A model generated the notes under the pieces. That model saw nothing but the letters and a program-made list of their open reading frames with translations. It had not been told where the DNA came from and did no database searches. This document shows positions 18,877-30,200 of a stretch of DNA of 64,000 nucleotides, in pieces. Position numbers and translations under genes: made by a program. The first letter of the stretch is position 1, and the number at the start of each line of letters is the position of its first letter. The stretch spans positions 3,482,501-3,546,500 of the forward strand of contig NZ_CP104143.1 in NCBI RefSeq assembly GCF_025200715.1. Direction: 5' to 3'. The stretch is from Rhizobium sullae. Lineage in GTDB: Bacteria; Pseudomonadota; Alphaproteobacteria; Rhizobiales; Rhizobiaceae.

Positions 18877-19021
18877 ACCGACGGCCATCCGAAAAAGCCG
18901 GTGGTCGCCATCGCGCCAATTACGGCATAGTGTGTCCCACAACATTTGTGCGGCAACACGGGTGAACTCTGATGCGACGAGTGTAAGCTGACAAACCATC
19001 TGACACCACGAAGAGAACCCA

Positions 19022-19360
19022 GTGGCCCGATTTCTTGCCGTTTACACCATGAAGCCCGAAGACCTCGCCTCCTTTAGGAGCCTGCCCAAAGCCGAGCAGG
19101 ACGCTATCGACGCCATCGGCCTGAAACAGTGGGCCGCCTGGGAAAACAGAAACGCCGCATCCATCCTTGATCGTGGTGGCATGGTGGGCAAGACGACGCG
19201 CATAACCAAGGACGGGGTCGCCAATGCCGTGAATCCTTTTTGCGGCTACCTTGTCGTCGAAGCGGAAACCGTCGACGCCGCAGCAAGGCTGTTCGAGGAC
19301 CACCCGCACATCACCGTGTTTCCTGGTGACGGCGTAGATATCATGCCCTTTTTGACCTGA
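19022..19360 (+). CDS. YCII-related domain protein
   Basis: A 112-aa protein of the YCII-related (dimeric alpha-beta barrel) group: MARFLAVYTMKPEDLASF at the start, WAAWENRNAASILDRGGMVG in the middle, then FCGYLVVEAETVDAAARLFE and the final HPHITVFPGDGVDIMPF. The GTG at 19022 with GAAGAGAACCCA upstream gives the usual family N-terminus; ATG 19049 would cut it. The family includes small enzymes and uncharacterised proteins; function unknown. Confidence 0.75.
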   Translation: MARFLAVYTMKPEDLASFRSLPKAEQDAIDAIGLKQWAAWENRNAASILDRGGMVGKTTRITKDGVANAVNPFCGYLVVEAETVDAAARLFEDHPHITVFPGDGVDIMPFLT

Positions 19361-19510
19361 AGTCCTTCCGATCGGTATCGACCGCCAACGGTTACATCGT
19401 CTGAGGGCCGCAGAGCGGCAAACGGCTGCCTTGGGCATTTACCCCCAAACCTGACGACCGCTTTGCGGACGAATACGCCGACCGTGCCCTAAGGCAAGGC
19501 TCTTCCTCGA

Positions 19511-20392
19511 TCAAGTCGACGCAACATCTTCGATCTGCTTGCGCGCGCCGTTGAATACCCGCGTCGGTACATGCAGCTTGTCATCCTGCTGGTAGAGTGT
19601 CCTGATCTCATCGAACCGTTCGTCGACTTCTTCCGTTAGCATGGCAAGATGGTCGAAGAGCATTGCGCGATCCGGGGATATGTCTTCATCGGGTCGCGGC
19701 ATCAAGCCCCAATTGTCCCAAGGAAGCATCTCCATTTTATTGAGCGCGGCGAAATCCCTCACCAGGTTCATCGCGATAAACCAGAAGCCTCCCTCGTCGA
19801 AGATGCCAAAGGTTCCGGGATCGGCAGTGTGGGCACGGCACAGCCGCCAGGCTTCGCCAGCGGTTAGGAACTTTCCACGCGGCAGGTCGAGCGGATCGAA
19901 ATCAAGCTTCAATTCGGAGCACTGGAGATCATCGATCTGAAAGTCTGCGGATACCCAATGTCGTCCGCTCCAGTATTCGGTGATCCAATGATCAACACCT
20001 TTACCAGGCTCAAAATACATCCCGAAGCCACAGCGGGCTCGCGCGGGGATCCCTTGAGCCCTCAGCGACGCACAGGCAAGAACAGCAAAGTGACGGCATA
20101 CGCCAACCGCCCTCTGGCTGGGCGTTCGCGTTACAACGAGCGGGGCGGCATCGATTTCAATGATTGCATCGAGCATTCGTTGTGTAGATCGCAATTGTGA
20201 TTGCGCTCGGCGCGCCGGCGTTAGCTCTTGGCCATACCGTTGCGCCCAGGCATCATGTATCAATATGCCGTGCAGAGCACTGGCGACCTCAGCAACTCCT
20301 GCTAACGCGCCAAGAGCTTCGGCATGCTGCCCTCCTGATGTCAGGGGGCCTGCCTGACTATAGAAATCCAACGAGTTTTGTAGTCCCTCCAT
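19511..20392 (-). CDS. Transglutaminase-like domain protein
   Basis: A 293-aa cytoplasmic-looking protein with a transglutaminase-like cysteine protease fold. VGVCRHFAVLACASLRAQGI holds the catalytic Cys (about 99); DHWITEYWSGRHWVSADFQI supplies His and Asp. The C-terminal third (GGFWFIAMNLVRDFAALNKM, LPWDNWG) is family-specific. ATG at 20392 has AAGGAGGCGGGAC in front. The family includes peptidases, and the activity here is unproven. The upstream sequence overlaps the edge of an IS66 remnant. Confidence 0.82.
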   Translation of the reverse strand: MEGLQNSLDFYSQAGPLTSGGQHAEALGALAGVAEVASALHGILIHDAWAQRYGQELTPARRAQSQLRSTQRMLDAIIEIDAAPLVVTRTPSQRAVGVCRHFAVLACASLRAQGIPARARCGFGMYFEPGKGVDHWITEYWSGRHWVSADFQIDDLQCSELKLDFDPLDLPRGKFLTAGEAWRLCRAHTADPGTFGIFDEGGFWFIAMNLVRDFAALNKMEMLPWDNWGLMPRPDEDISPDRAMLFDHLAMLTEEVDERFDEIRTLYQQDDKLHVPTRVFNGARKQIEDVAST

Positions 20393-20549
20393 GTCCCGCC
20401 TCCTTGAAGAACAAAAGATACATTGCTGCAAGACGGGTGAGAAGCTTGAACCCCGACATCGACAGCAGCTTCTTCAGAGCCTTCTCGATTTCTAACGCTG
20501 AGGAACCACCCCAATTGCCGGGCTTTCATTTCAAAGCACCTTTGCAATG

Positions 20550-20814
20550 CCGACGGGCTTCGCATTGGATCAACGATCATCGCTGCAAACTCTACCGGGT
20601 ACTCGGGTGCGGGCAGAACCAACTGCCCTGCCGCGCCATTGTTCGCCAAGTGGACAGGTGGTTCGGCTTCAGGCCATGCCGCACTGCGACCTCATTCACC
20701 ATCGCGCCGGGCCGAAGGCTCTCCGAAACGATCTGCCCCTAACCTCGTCCGGCCAGTGCCGGTGAACCTCACGTCGGACTTCCTGGTTGTGAGCACCTCC
20801 AATGTACTCTCCAT
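20550..20814 (-). mobile_element. IS66-family orfA (TnpA) remnant with two frameshifts
   Basis: Reading the minus strand from ATG 20814 (preceded by AAGGGAG), pieces in three frames give IS66 OrfA text: MESTLEVLTTRK, VHRHWPDEV, then QIVSESLRPGAMVNEVAVRH and GLKPNHLSTWRTMARQG, then GQLVLPAPEYPVEFAAMIV. This is the small helix-turn-helix protein of IS66-type elements. At least two 1-base shifts break it (near 20727 and 20645). No orfB/orfC or clear terminal repeats were found next to it, so the element is a degraded fragment. Confidence 0.75.
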
Positions 20815-20991
20815 GGAGAAACTCCCTTCGCTCGTCCATGGAAAGGCAATCACAGATTAAGGCGGGAAGGACAACGTGGGGCTGAAACAGCGCTGACGAT
20901 GAATCGTAAATCGATACGGGCTCAGTACTTCAGACGAGACTCAAGGCTGATGCCGGTTACGGCTGCGGCAGAGGACAAGCGCTTTGTCGCA

Positions 20992-21336
20992 TCAGAAGCG
21001 ACGGCGCTGTCTGTCTTGCCTCGCGCGGCTTTCGGATAAAGCGCGCAACTGATGTCTCTCTACCAAGGCGGCTTGCACTGCAGCCTGGAAGGACAAGACG
21101 CGCTCCCGGATCTTCTCCTCGCGCAAGCCGCATCGCGCAAGTTCGTCCGCCAGCAGACGGCATTCCGCTTTCCAGAAGCCGACCGCCGGTTCTCCGTGCA
21201 GATCGTCGAGCGTCGCGGCGCAACGCTCGATATCCCCTGGCCGGGGGATGCTTGGAAATATCACGATTTCGCTTGCGGTCAGCGCGGCGAGAGGGGTGTC
21301 GAAAGAAGATGCCATCGAATCAATCCATGTTTCCAT
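20992..21336 (-). CDS. Small DUF6074-like protein
   Basis: A 114-aa protein. SEIVIFPSIPRPGDIERCAA, FWKAECRLLADELARCGL and RERVLSFQAAVQAALVER follow the pattern of DUF6074-type small rhizobial proteins. No enzyme motif or membrane helix. ATG at 21336 has GGAGCC 10 nt upstream; ATG at 21315 is also possible. It lies in the decayed region, but its frame is intact. Confidence 0.55.
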   Translation of the reverse strand: METWIDSMASSFDTPLAALTASEIVIFPSIPRPGDIERCAATLDDLHGEPAVGFWKAECRLLADELARCGLREEKIRERVLSFQAAVQAALVERHQLRALSESRARQDRQRRRF

Positions 21337-21411
21337 GAGACTGTTAGGCTCCGTTGGTTAACGTTTACCTTCTCCTGATGAGATCCCTGAACAGAACTCG
21401 AAAGCCAAAGC

Positions 21412-21437
21412 CCCAGCAGCCTTATATCTCTGCTGGG
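21412..21437 (-). terminator. Terminator-like hairpin after the MFS gene
   Basis: Perfect 8-bp arms CCCAGCAG/CTGCTGGG with a 10-nt loop lie 18 nt past the MFS stop on the minus strand, followed by a broken T-run (GCTTTGGCTTT). Confidence 0.55.
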
Positions 21438-21454
21438 ACTTCCGCTTGCGGTTA

Positions 21455-22768
21455 TTAGGTATGCGCGCGCTGTTGCACAGCCCCGCTCTCTTCGGCGGAA
21501 ATCTGCCCACGCGGCATCAGGCGCCCGACCACGAACACCAGCAGCGCGGCGGCAGCCAGGCATGCGGCAAGAAAAAACATCGGCGCAATCGTGCTTCCCG
21601 TACTGTCCTTGATCCAGGGCACGACGTTTTGGGCGACAAAACCGCCGAGATTGCCGACGGAGTTGATGGCGGCGAGCCCGGCCGCCGCGCCGGCACCTCT
21701 CAGAAAGCGTGACGGCAGGCTCCAGAAAACCGGTTGGCCGGCGAAGATGCCCGCTGCAGCGATGCAGAGAAATGCGAACTGGACGCCATGGTCCGGAATA
21801 ACAGCCGAAAGGACAAGGCATATGGCACCCAGCAGGGCTGGAATGACGATATAAGGCGTCTTCGAGACTGCCCTGTCTGCCATCGACGGGACGATATAAA
21901 GAGCCACCGCCACCAGAACCCAGGGTATGATGTTTAGAAAGCCGTTGGCCGTGTTGCTGACGCCGAATTCCTTGACGATGGTGGGGAGCCAATAGCTGAG
22001 GCCGTAGGCTGCAAGGGGAAAGCCGACATAGCACAATGCCATCAGTAGCACCTTCGGGTTGATGAGCGCCTTGAAGCCGTTCTCGGCGTTCTTGTCCATG
22101 TCTGCATTTTCCACGTCAAGCCTGCGTTTCAGCCAGCTCTTCTCCGCATCGCTCAGGAAGTTTGCACTCTCCGGCCGATCCGAGAGGAAAAACAGAGTGA
22201 CCACGCCTGCTATGACGGCGGGAATGCCCGTCGCGATGAATACCCATTGCCAGCCGGCAATTCCATAAAGCCCATCGAGATCGAGCAGCATTCCGCCGAG
22301 CGGTGCGCCGACAGCATTGGCAAGAGCACTGAAGATCATGAACAATCCGACCATCCTGCCGCGATAGGTGGACGGATACCAAAGTGTCAGCAGATAAAGG
22401 ACGCCCGGAAAGAACCCGGCTTCGCAGGCGCCAAGAAGAAAGCGGAGAATGTAAAACATCGTCGCATTCTGCGTATAGGCCAGCGCGACGGTAACAGCGC
22501 CCCACGAGAGCAAAATACGCGCAAACCATTTGCTGGCGCCGTACCGCTCGAGCAGCAGATTGCTCGGGACTTCAAACAGAAAATAACCAATGAAAAAGAG
22601 CGAGGCGCCGAGGCCGTAGGCATATTCGCTCATGCCAAGCGCGCCGACCATTTCCAATTTGGCGAAGCTGACATTTTGGCGATCGATGTAGGCAATGAGA
22701 TAAAGAATGCCTAGGAACGGCATGAGCCGCCACGTGATTTTGGAAATCAGTTGCTTTTCATCAACCAT
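21455..22768 (-). CDS. MFS transporter, anion:cation symporter (ACS) type
   Basis: A 437-aa twelve-helix carrier. MPFLGILYLIAYIDRQNVSF is the first helix with the ACS-family pattern seen in tartrate, galactonate and phthalate carriers. FFIGYFLFEVPSNLLLERYG is the motif A neighbourhood and GACEAGFFPGVLYLLTLWYP is a further family marker. The start at 22768 has GAGGAGAAATTC before it; the longer frame to 23086 crosses the opgC terminator and is not credible. Likely imports a small organic acid. It is a single-gene unit separated from opgC by a terminator. Confidence 0.9.
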   Translation of the reverse strand: MVDEKQLISKITWRLMPFLGILYLIAYIDRQNVSFAKLEMVGALGMSEYAYGLGASLFFIGYFLFEVPSNLLLERYGASKWFARILLSWGAVTVALAYTQNATMFYILRFLLGACEAGFFPGVLYLLTLWYPSTYRGRMVGLFMIFSALANAVGAPLGGMLLDLDGLYGIAGWQWVFIATGIPAVIAGVVTLFFLSDRPESANFLSDAEKSWLKRRLDVENADMDKNAENGFKALINPKVLLMALCYVGFPLAAYGLSYWLPTIVKEFGVSNTANGFLNIIPWVLVAVALYIVPSMADRAVSKTPYIVIPALLGAICLVLSAVIPDHGVQFAFLCIAAAGIFAGQPVFWSLPSRFLRGAGAAAGLAAINSVGNLGGFVAQNVVPWIKDSTGSTIAPMFFLAACLAAAALLVFVVGRLMPRGQISAEESGAVQQRAHT

Positions 22769-22871
22769 GAATTTCTCCTCGAGCAATTGCATCTGAGGCG
22801 GGTGTAGATAGAGCCGGCCCGCCATTGTCAATTGTCGACCGCAGGCTGGCGTTGCCCTCGGCCGATTGATC

Positions 22872-22901
22872 AAAACCGGCTGCCGGATCCGCCAGCCGGT
22901 T
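22872..22901 (-). terminator. Intrinsic terminator after opgC
   Basis: Perfect 9-bp stem AACCGGCTG/CAGCCGGTT around a 10-nt loop; on the minus strand it is followed by TTTTG, 21 nt past the opgC stop. Confidence 0.8.
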
Positions 22902-22922
22902 CTAATATCGCAAAGAAGTGGG

Positions 22923-24158
22923 CTATTTCCGGCCGTCCCGATAGAGCTTTGGGCCATCACCAACGCGTACGGCGACGGGAACGGAAGCGCTGCGAGCCAT
23001 GGATCTGGCCTTCGCGCTCCCGTCGATGCGCTTGCGCTCGAGGTGGTAAGCATAAGCGAACTGACCCGAGATGCCTGCGACAACAAAGAGCGGACCGATC
23101 ATCTGGTCGTGATTAGTAATGTAGAGCAGCACCTGACCCGCCATCGCGAGGATTGTTCCCGCGACGAAAATATTCAGCGAGTGGCGGCCGATGATGGTCA
23201 GTGGATGATCGGACGGACGGCGCAGGATACGAGATAGCACGGGAATGTTGATTATGAGGTAGCTGAGCGCCAGCACATGCAGCAGCCGCGGCAGTGACAG
23301 GAAAGTCTTGTCGAAACCGGTAAGGACAGGCGGCAAGCCAAGCGCCGCAAGCGAATTTCCGAGATCCCAAAGCTGACCGACCACCCACGCGAAGGACAGC
23401 GCCACATAGCTCGATGCGAGAATGAAAAGCGCCGGATGCTGAGGCAGCTTGCCGCCGCGCTTTACATGCATGATGCCGACAACGCCGATCGTGAACAAGA
23501 ACTGCCACGAGAGCGGATTGAGGAACCAGTAGTCGGCGATGAGCATGTTGTGCGGCGCGATCTGATAGATGCCCGCAAGCAGCCACACAGCACCCGAAAC
23601 ACCGAGCGCCACCAGCGGATGGGCTGAGTGCAGAAGCAAGATGACTGGCACCATGAGCATCAGGGCGCCGTACATCGGCAGTATGTTGTTGTAGCCGATC
23701 TGGTGACCAAGCAGAAGCAGAGCGGGTATTCCATCGGTTAAGTTCATCAAGACGGCGAGGATATTGATTTCAACCAATAATCCCGGCCGGTGGAACAACC
23801 AGGCGCCGCAAATGAACAGCGCGAGCGTTATGAAGGTCGTAATCATATGGGCGAGATAGAGCGTGAAGGCACGCTTGATCGCCTTCCTCGCCGTGTCCAG
23901 CCGCTTCCCGACCTTGAAGCCGGAGCCGTAGGCGAGTCCGACCGCAATGCCCGAAACCAGCACAAAGGCTTCCGCAGCGTCGGAGAAGCCGAAATTCTTC
24001 GTCGTCACGTATTCGAATATCTGGCCGGGAACGTGATTGATGAAAATCGTAATGAGGGCAAGGCCGCGCAAAACATCGAGCCTCGTATCGCGCGCTGGCC
24101 GCGCTGCGGATTGGGACAAGCGCTCAGCGCCGATGGCGTTTTCCGGCGTAGCCGCCAT
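22923..24158 (-). CDS. opgC: OpgC-family membrane acyltransferase (cyclic glucan succinylation)
   Basis: A 411-aa inner-membrane protein with about ten helices. RDTRLDVLRGLALITIFINH, DAAEAFVLVSGIAVGLAYG and the C-terminal IGRHSLNIFVAG are marks of the OpgC family (related to acyltransferase 3). In Rhodobacter and rhizobia OpgC-type proteins attach succinyl groups to periplasmic glucans, giving them negative charge. ATG at 24158 follows CAGGAGAGACATC. It lies 97 nt downstream of ndvB on the same strand, so synthesis and modification of the cyclic glucan are encoded together. The acyl group is inferred from the family. Confidence 0.88.
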   Translation of the reverse strand: MAATPENAIGAERLSQSAARPARDTRLDVLRGLALITIFINHVPGQIFEYVTTKNFGFSDAAEAFVLVSGIAVGLAYGSGFKVGKRLDTARKAIKRAFTLYLAHMITTFITLALFICGAWLFHRPGLLVEINILAVLMNLTDGIPALLLLGHQIGYNNILPMYGALMLMVPVILLLHSAHPLVALGVSGAVWLLAGIYQIAPHNMLIADYWFLNPLSWQFLFTIGVVGIMHVKRGGKLPQHPALFILASSYVALSFAWVVGQLWDLGNSLAALGLPPVLTGFDKTFLSLPRLLHVLALSYLIINIPVLSRILRRPSDHPLTIIGRHSLNIFVAGTILAMAGQVLLYITNHDQMIGPLFVVAGISGQFAYAYHLERKRIDGSAKARSMARSASVPVAVRVGDGPKLYRDGRK

Positions 24159-24255
24159 GATGTCTCTCCTGTTTGACCTGCAAACGCAGTTGCAGCCAAA
24201 AAGTTTCACCTTTTGGCTGCAACGAATCGCCGGAGTGTGAGCGTGTAAAATGCTG

Positions 24256-27200
24256 CTATCCGACCGGATATCCCTCATGGGGATTGGCGACTTCGCTGCC
24301 GTTGATCTCCAAAGTGTAACCGTCCGGATGGGACGATTTTGAGACAGAAATGCGATATTTCACACCTGAGTGTTCGATCTCTGCCGAAAAGCCGTCCCAA
24401 CCACTCGGCAGCGCCGGGCGAACAAAAAGCTTTCCGTTTTTCAAACGGATACCGAGAATCCCCTCGACTGCGGCACGATAGAGCCAGCCCGCGGAACCCG
24501 TATACCACGTCCAGCCGCCGCGGCCCTTTAACGCACCTTCGCCGTAGACGTCGGCAGCGACGGTGTAGGGCTCGACTCGATAGTGCTCGGCCGATGCCTT
24601 GTCGCGCGCATGGGTGATCGGGTTCAGGAGTTCGAAACAGGCCATCGCTTCGTCACCCCGGTTGAGCTGAGCAAGCGCCATGACCACCCAAGTGGCTGCA
24701 TGCGTATACTGGCCGCCATTCTCGCGAACGCCCGGAGGATAGGCCTTGATATAACCCGGATCCCTGACCGACGTAGCAAACGGCGGGGTAAACAGGCGGA
24801 TGATCCGTGCTTCCTTATCCACGAGGCGGTTCAGAAGCGCGTCCATGGCCTTGACCGCGTGATCCGGATCGCCTTCGCCGGAAAGCACGCTCCAGGATTG
24901 CGCGATCGAATCAATTTGGCATTCCAGGCTTTCCTTCGAACCGAGCAGGCTACCGTCGTCGAATGTGCCTCGGCGATAATAACCGCCATCCCAGCCGGCG
25001 GTTTCGAGCGCCTTCTTCAATTCGACGAGATGTTTCGTCCAGCGCTCGACGCGGGCGGTGTCGCCCCGCTCTTCCGCAAAAGGCGTGAAGGACCGCAGCG
25101 CGCCGGCCAGGAACCAGCCGAGCCAGACGCTCGTGCCTTGGCCATGGATACCGACCCGGTTCATGCCGTCGTTCCAGTCGCCCCCCATGATCAGCGGCAG
25201 GCCATTGGCCCCCTTGCGCTTGATCGCAAGATCGAGCGCCAATGCCGCATGCTCGTAGATGCTGACCTTGTCGTCCGAGACTTCCGGACGATAGAAGGAG
25301 TCGTGCTGGCCTTCGAGCAGCGCCGGCCCTTCAAGGAAAGGAAGTTCCTCGTCGAGCACGCTCTTGTCGCCTGTTGTGGTGCAGTAGTGGTGGATCGCAT
25401 AGGCAAGCCAGACCACGTCATCCGAGATCAGTGTGCGGACACCCGCGCCAGTTCCCGGCAGCCACCAATGCTGGACATCGCCCTCGCGGAACTGCCTCGA
25501 GGCAGCGTTGACGATCTGGTTGCGCGCGAGCGACGGTTCCTGAAGCACGAAAGCCAGCGTATCCTGCAACTGGTCGCGGAAGCCGAAAGCGCCGCTTGCC
25601 TGATAGAAGGCAGACCGCGCCATGATGCGGCAGCCGAGGCTCTGATAGGGCAGCCAGGCATTGACGAGATTGTTCATCGCCTGGTTCGGCGTCGAAATCT
25701 GAACCTTGCCGGTAAAGCTCTGCCAGAAATCGCGGTTTGCCTGAACGGTGTCCTCAACGGAGGTCTTGCGGATCTCGGCGATCAAGGTTTGGGCCTCTTC
25801 CCTCGATGCCGTGTCGCCCAGGAAGAAGGTGACGTCACGCTCTTCCCCGGCGCCGATTTCGATATCGATTGCGAGCGCCGCTGCCGGATCGCCGTCAAGT
25901 TCCGTGGCGCCGGAAAGTGCAACGGATGGCTTGAGCGCCTGAGGAGCTTGGATCGTACCTGCCTTGCCGATGAACTCGCGCCTGCTTGTTGTGAAGCTGG
26001 ACGGCTTCACGCTGGCAGCAAAGAAGGACACGCGGTTCGAGAAGTCGATACTGTACTGGTTGGCGGCAAGGAGTGCGCCGGTTTCCTCATCATTCGATGA
26101 GAGTATGAAAGGCACCGAGCGCTGTGCATTATTACCGAGAACCCATTCGACATAGCCATAGAGCCGCAGCTTGCGCGCCGTAGTGCCCATGTTGCGCAAC
26201 CGGACGCGCTGCAGCTTGACCGGCCTCTGGCGATCGACCGTCTGCGTCACTTCCAGCGCGATGTCGTTCTGCTCGCTGGAGAAGACGGAGTAGCCGAGAC
26301 CATGGCGTGCCTCGAAGCGGACATCGCTCCGCTGCGAAAGCCCAGCAAAGGGCGTCATCAGCGCGCCGGTTTCCAGATCGGTGACGTAAATCGCCTCGCC
26401 TGAGCGGTTGACGACGGCATCATTCGACCACGAGGTCAGCTGGTAGTCGCGCGAGTTGACGCTCCAGGTGAAACCCGCGCCTTCCGCAGACACGTGGAAG
26501 CCGAACTTGTCGTTCGAGATCACGTTGATCCAGGGCTGCGGCGTCGCCGTGCCGCCGGCAAGGCGGACGACATATTCGCGGCCGTCGCGTGCAAATCCAC
26601 CGAATCCGTTCCAGAAGTCGAGATCGCCTTCTTCCTCGATCGCAAGCGCCGGCGGCTTGGGCTTCACGACGCGCGCCACGCGCTTGACCGGAGTCTTACG
26701 CTGCTCGCGTTCCATTTCCTGCACTTCGTCCTTGGAAGGCGCAGAAAGGGCGATGGCGCGGTTGATCTGATCGACAACCTTGCCGTTCTTCGCATGGAAG
26801 GTGACCCGCGAAGTGGCCATCAGTGCATGATAGGTCGCCTCCTCCATCAAATCCTTCCGGACGGCAAAGATATGCTGCCGAAGACCATCGGCCTGGCCGA
26901 TGCGGCGCACGTTTTCGCACATCTGGTCGACCGCGTGCTGCATATCCTGCGCATAGGAGGATGCACGTTCATTCATGATGACAAGATCGGCCGTCACGCC
27001 ACGCGAGCGCAGATATTCCTCCGCCAGCAATGCCTCGCGAACGATGTCAAGATCCATGTCGTCATCGATCCGCAACATGAAGATCGGGAAGTCGCCGGAG
27101 ATCGCGAGCGGCCACAGCGACGATTGCGAGTGCATGCCAGCCCGAACTACCGCGGCATCGGCGCGCAAATCCATGTCCGGATAGACCAGATGCCGGCCGA

Positions 27201-30200
27201 GATACTGAAAGGCGGCGGCCTGCTGCGACGTCACGCCCACATGGCGCATCTGTACCTGCGTACGTGTCCAGGCCTGCACGAGCTCATGGTTGAAGGCATC
27301 GGCGTGGCGATAGCGCGCGACGGCCTTATCCACTTCGTCGCGGCTGGGGGCGACGATGGTCCAGAAGATCACGCTGACCTTCTTGCCGGCCGGTACACGC
27401 ACCGTGCGGCGAAGGGAAAGAATCGGATCGAGCGTAAAGCCGTCGGTGCCCGAAAGGGTCGCTCCGGGATCGAAAGCTGCGGCATCCGCGAGACTGCGGC
27501 CGCGGCCGATGAACTTGCGGCGATCGGTCTCGAATTCCGTCTGGCGTGAAGGACCGGCACTATCAACGATCAGATGGGCAATGCTCATGTTCGGTTCGCC
27601 CGGATCGCGTTTGTTGCGCTCGGCACGGATGGCGTCGCCGCGTTTGCCGAATTCCGTCTTCACGAACATGCGCGCGAATGCCGGATGGGCATTGTCCGTA
27701 TCGTCGGTCGTGATCACGGGTTCCAGATAGGAGGTAACTTCGATGAAGCGGTCTTCCGATCCCATATTCACAAGCGTCAGCCTGCGGCCTTCTGCATCGT
27801 GTTCAGTCGCAACAATGCATTCCAATTCGCTGCTGAGGTCGCCAACGACCTTGGTGAATTCCGCTTTTTCGTCGGCGAAAAGCACATTGACCTTTTCACC
27901 TTCGACACTTTTCGGTTCGGCCGTCGCGGACCACCATTCGTTGGTCGCCGTATCACGCAGGAAGATGAAGCTCCCCCAGCGGTCTTCCGTCGGGTCTGCC
28001 TTCCAGCGGGTAACGGCCTGGCCGTTCCAGCGCGCATAGCCGGCACCGGTCGCCGTCAGCATCATCGAATAGTGACCGTTGGACAGGAACACGAGTTCGC
28101 GGTCGCGCGAAAGTGGATCGGCGATCTTGCGAAGTTCCGGCCGCAACAGGTCTTCCTGGATGCTGGCGGGCGTATCCGATTCGTGCTTGCCGCTCATGAC
28201 GGGGATGTCGCGCGGCGCCTTTTCCTGCAGCAGCAATTCGGCGGCTTCGATCACCGGATCGGAATGGAAGAGTTCGCGCAGATGCCCGTTAAAGGCGACG
28301 TTGGCGACAGCCGCGATCGACATGCCGTGATGGTGCGCATAGTAGTTATAGACAACTGCGCATTTCTTGCCTTCCGGCACGCGGGTCGGCGTGAAGTCGA
28401 CGGCGTCATGGAATCCGAACTTGCCGAGCGCACCAAGCTTACGCAGGCGCTGCAGATTTTCGAGTGCCGACCGCGGGTCGTATTGGCTGGCGAGAATCGA
28501 GGCATAGGGCGCGATGACGGCATTGTGGCCGAGGCCGCGCTTCAGGCCGAGCGTAGGCACGCCGAAGTTCGTATATTGATAGTTGAGGTTATGGTCGCGA
28601 GCATTGAAGGCCGCTTCCGAAATGCCCCACGGAATACCGAGCTTGCGTCCGTAGTTCATCTGCTCGACCACGACCAGATTGTTGGTCTGATTGAGAATAC
28701 CCCCGCCGCGCTCCTGCATGACGAGCGGCGGCATCAGATATTCGAACATCGAGCCGGACCAAGAGACCAGAGCGCCGCGTGGACCAACCGGCACGACTTG
28801 GCGGCCGAGGCGATACCAGTGCTCCGTCGGCAGGTCGCCCTTCGCGATGCCGAAGAGGCTGGTGAGACGGCATTCCGACGCCAGGAGGTCGTAGCAGGCC
28901 TGATCGAGTTCGCCGCTTTCGACACGATAGCCGATCGAGAGAAGACGGCGTTCCGGACGGAAGAGGAAGCTGAAGTCCATCGAAAAGGCGAGATCGCGGG
29001 CCTTGTCGCGAAGCGCAATCAGGCGCGGGCGCAACGCGTCGATATTCGAAAGGTCGAATGTGCTGTCGGAAATATGCGCTTCGCAAACTCTGACGAGCGA
29101 CTCCGCCCAACGCGTTAGTTCGCCGCTAAGCGCCGATTTCACCTCGTGATCGAGGTTTGCCGCAAGTTTCTGGATGTCGCGCGCAAGAACTGCAAGATTG
29201 ATGACGCGGATCGAAGCGAACTCATGCTCGCGCTTGACTGCTGCGAGCGCGTTCTGGAAGCCGACAATCCGTTCTTCCAGACGGCGGCGAAGCGGACGGA
29301 CGGTCTTGCGATCATCCGGAAGGTCGGCGAGCACTTCGCGGAGAATACCGGCGGTATCGCCGACCCCGTCGAGATTGCCCTGCATATGCGCCGAAGGCGC
29401 CTCGGCCCAGTTGCGGCAGGCAGACGAAATTGCGATCAGGTGACCGGCGAGATTGCCGCTGTCGACAGCGGAAACATATCGCGGCCCAAGCGTCTGCAGC
29501 GTGTCGGTGTGGTACCAGTTGAAGAGGTGCCCACGGTACTTCTCCATCTTGTCGATGGTGGCGATCGTCTGCTCCAGCCGCTCGATCGTTTCCTCGAAGG
29601 AAAACCAGCCGAACTGGCGGCCGGAAACGACCGAGAGTAGATACACACCGATATTGGTCGGCGAGGTACGGCTCGCGACGATGACGTGCGGCGTTTCCTG
29701 AATATTATCTGGCGGCAGGTAGTTCTGTTCCGCCGTGGTGAAGGTCTCAAAATAACGCCAGGTGCGGCGCGCGATCTTTCTAAGCTCGCTCGATACCGAA
29801 TCGGCGACTTCCAACCGGTCTTCGGTTTCTGCTGACTGGCTAACATACCAGGCAACGAGTGGTGAAAGGATCCACAACAGGGAAAACGGAATGCCGACGA
29901 GAAATGCGTTGTCGCCGGGAAGTGCCGCAAAACCGAGTGCGAGCAGCGCAAGCACCGGAGCGTGCCACATGGCGCTGTAGTAGGAGAGGATTGTTCCCTG
30001 CCCGCCCGCCTGAACGCTGGCGGCGGTACGCCATTGCAGCATCAGTTTATGGCTGACGAGAAGACGATAGAGCGAACGGCCGATCGCATCGGCCATCATG
30101 CAAGCGGTATCGGCAATGAAGACGATACGAAGGGCCACTTGGGCGTTCGCAGCGCGGATATCCGACCAGACGGTATAGAGATGTGCCCGTGCGACGATAT

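Noticed and set aside
26494..29118. Long plus-strand open frames (up to 514 codons) opposite ndvB
   Set aside because: They are the reverse of a high-GC coding gene, lack ribosome-binding sites and show no protein family; the minus-strand NdvB reading is continuous and complete.
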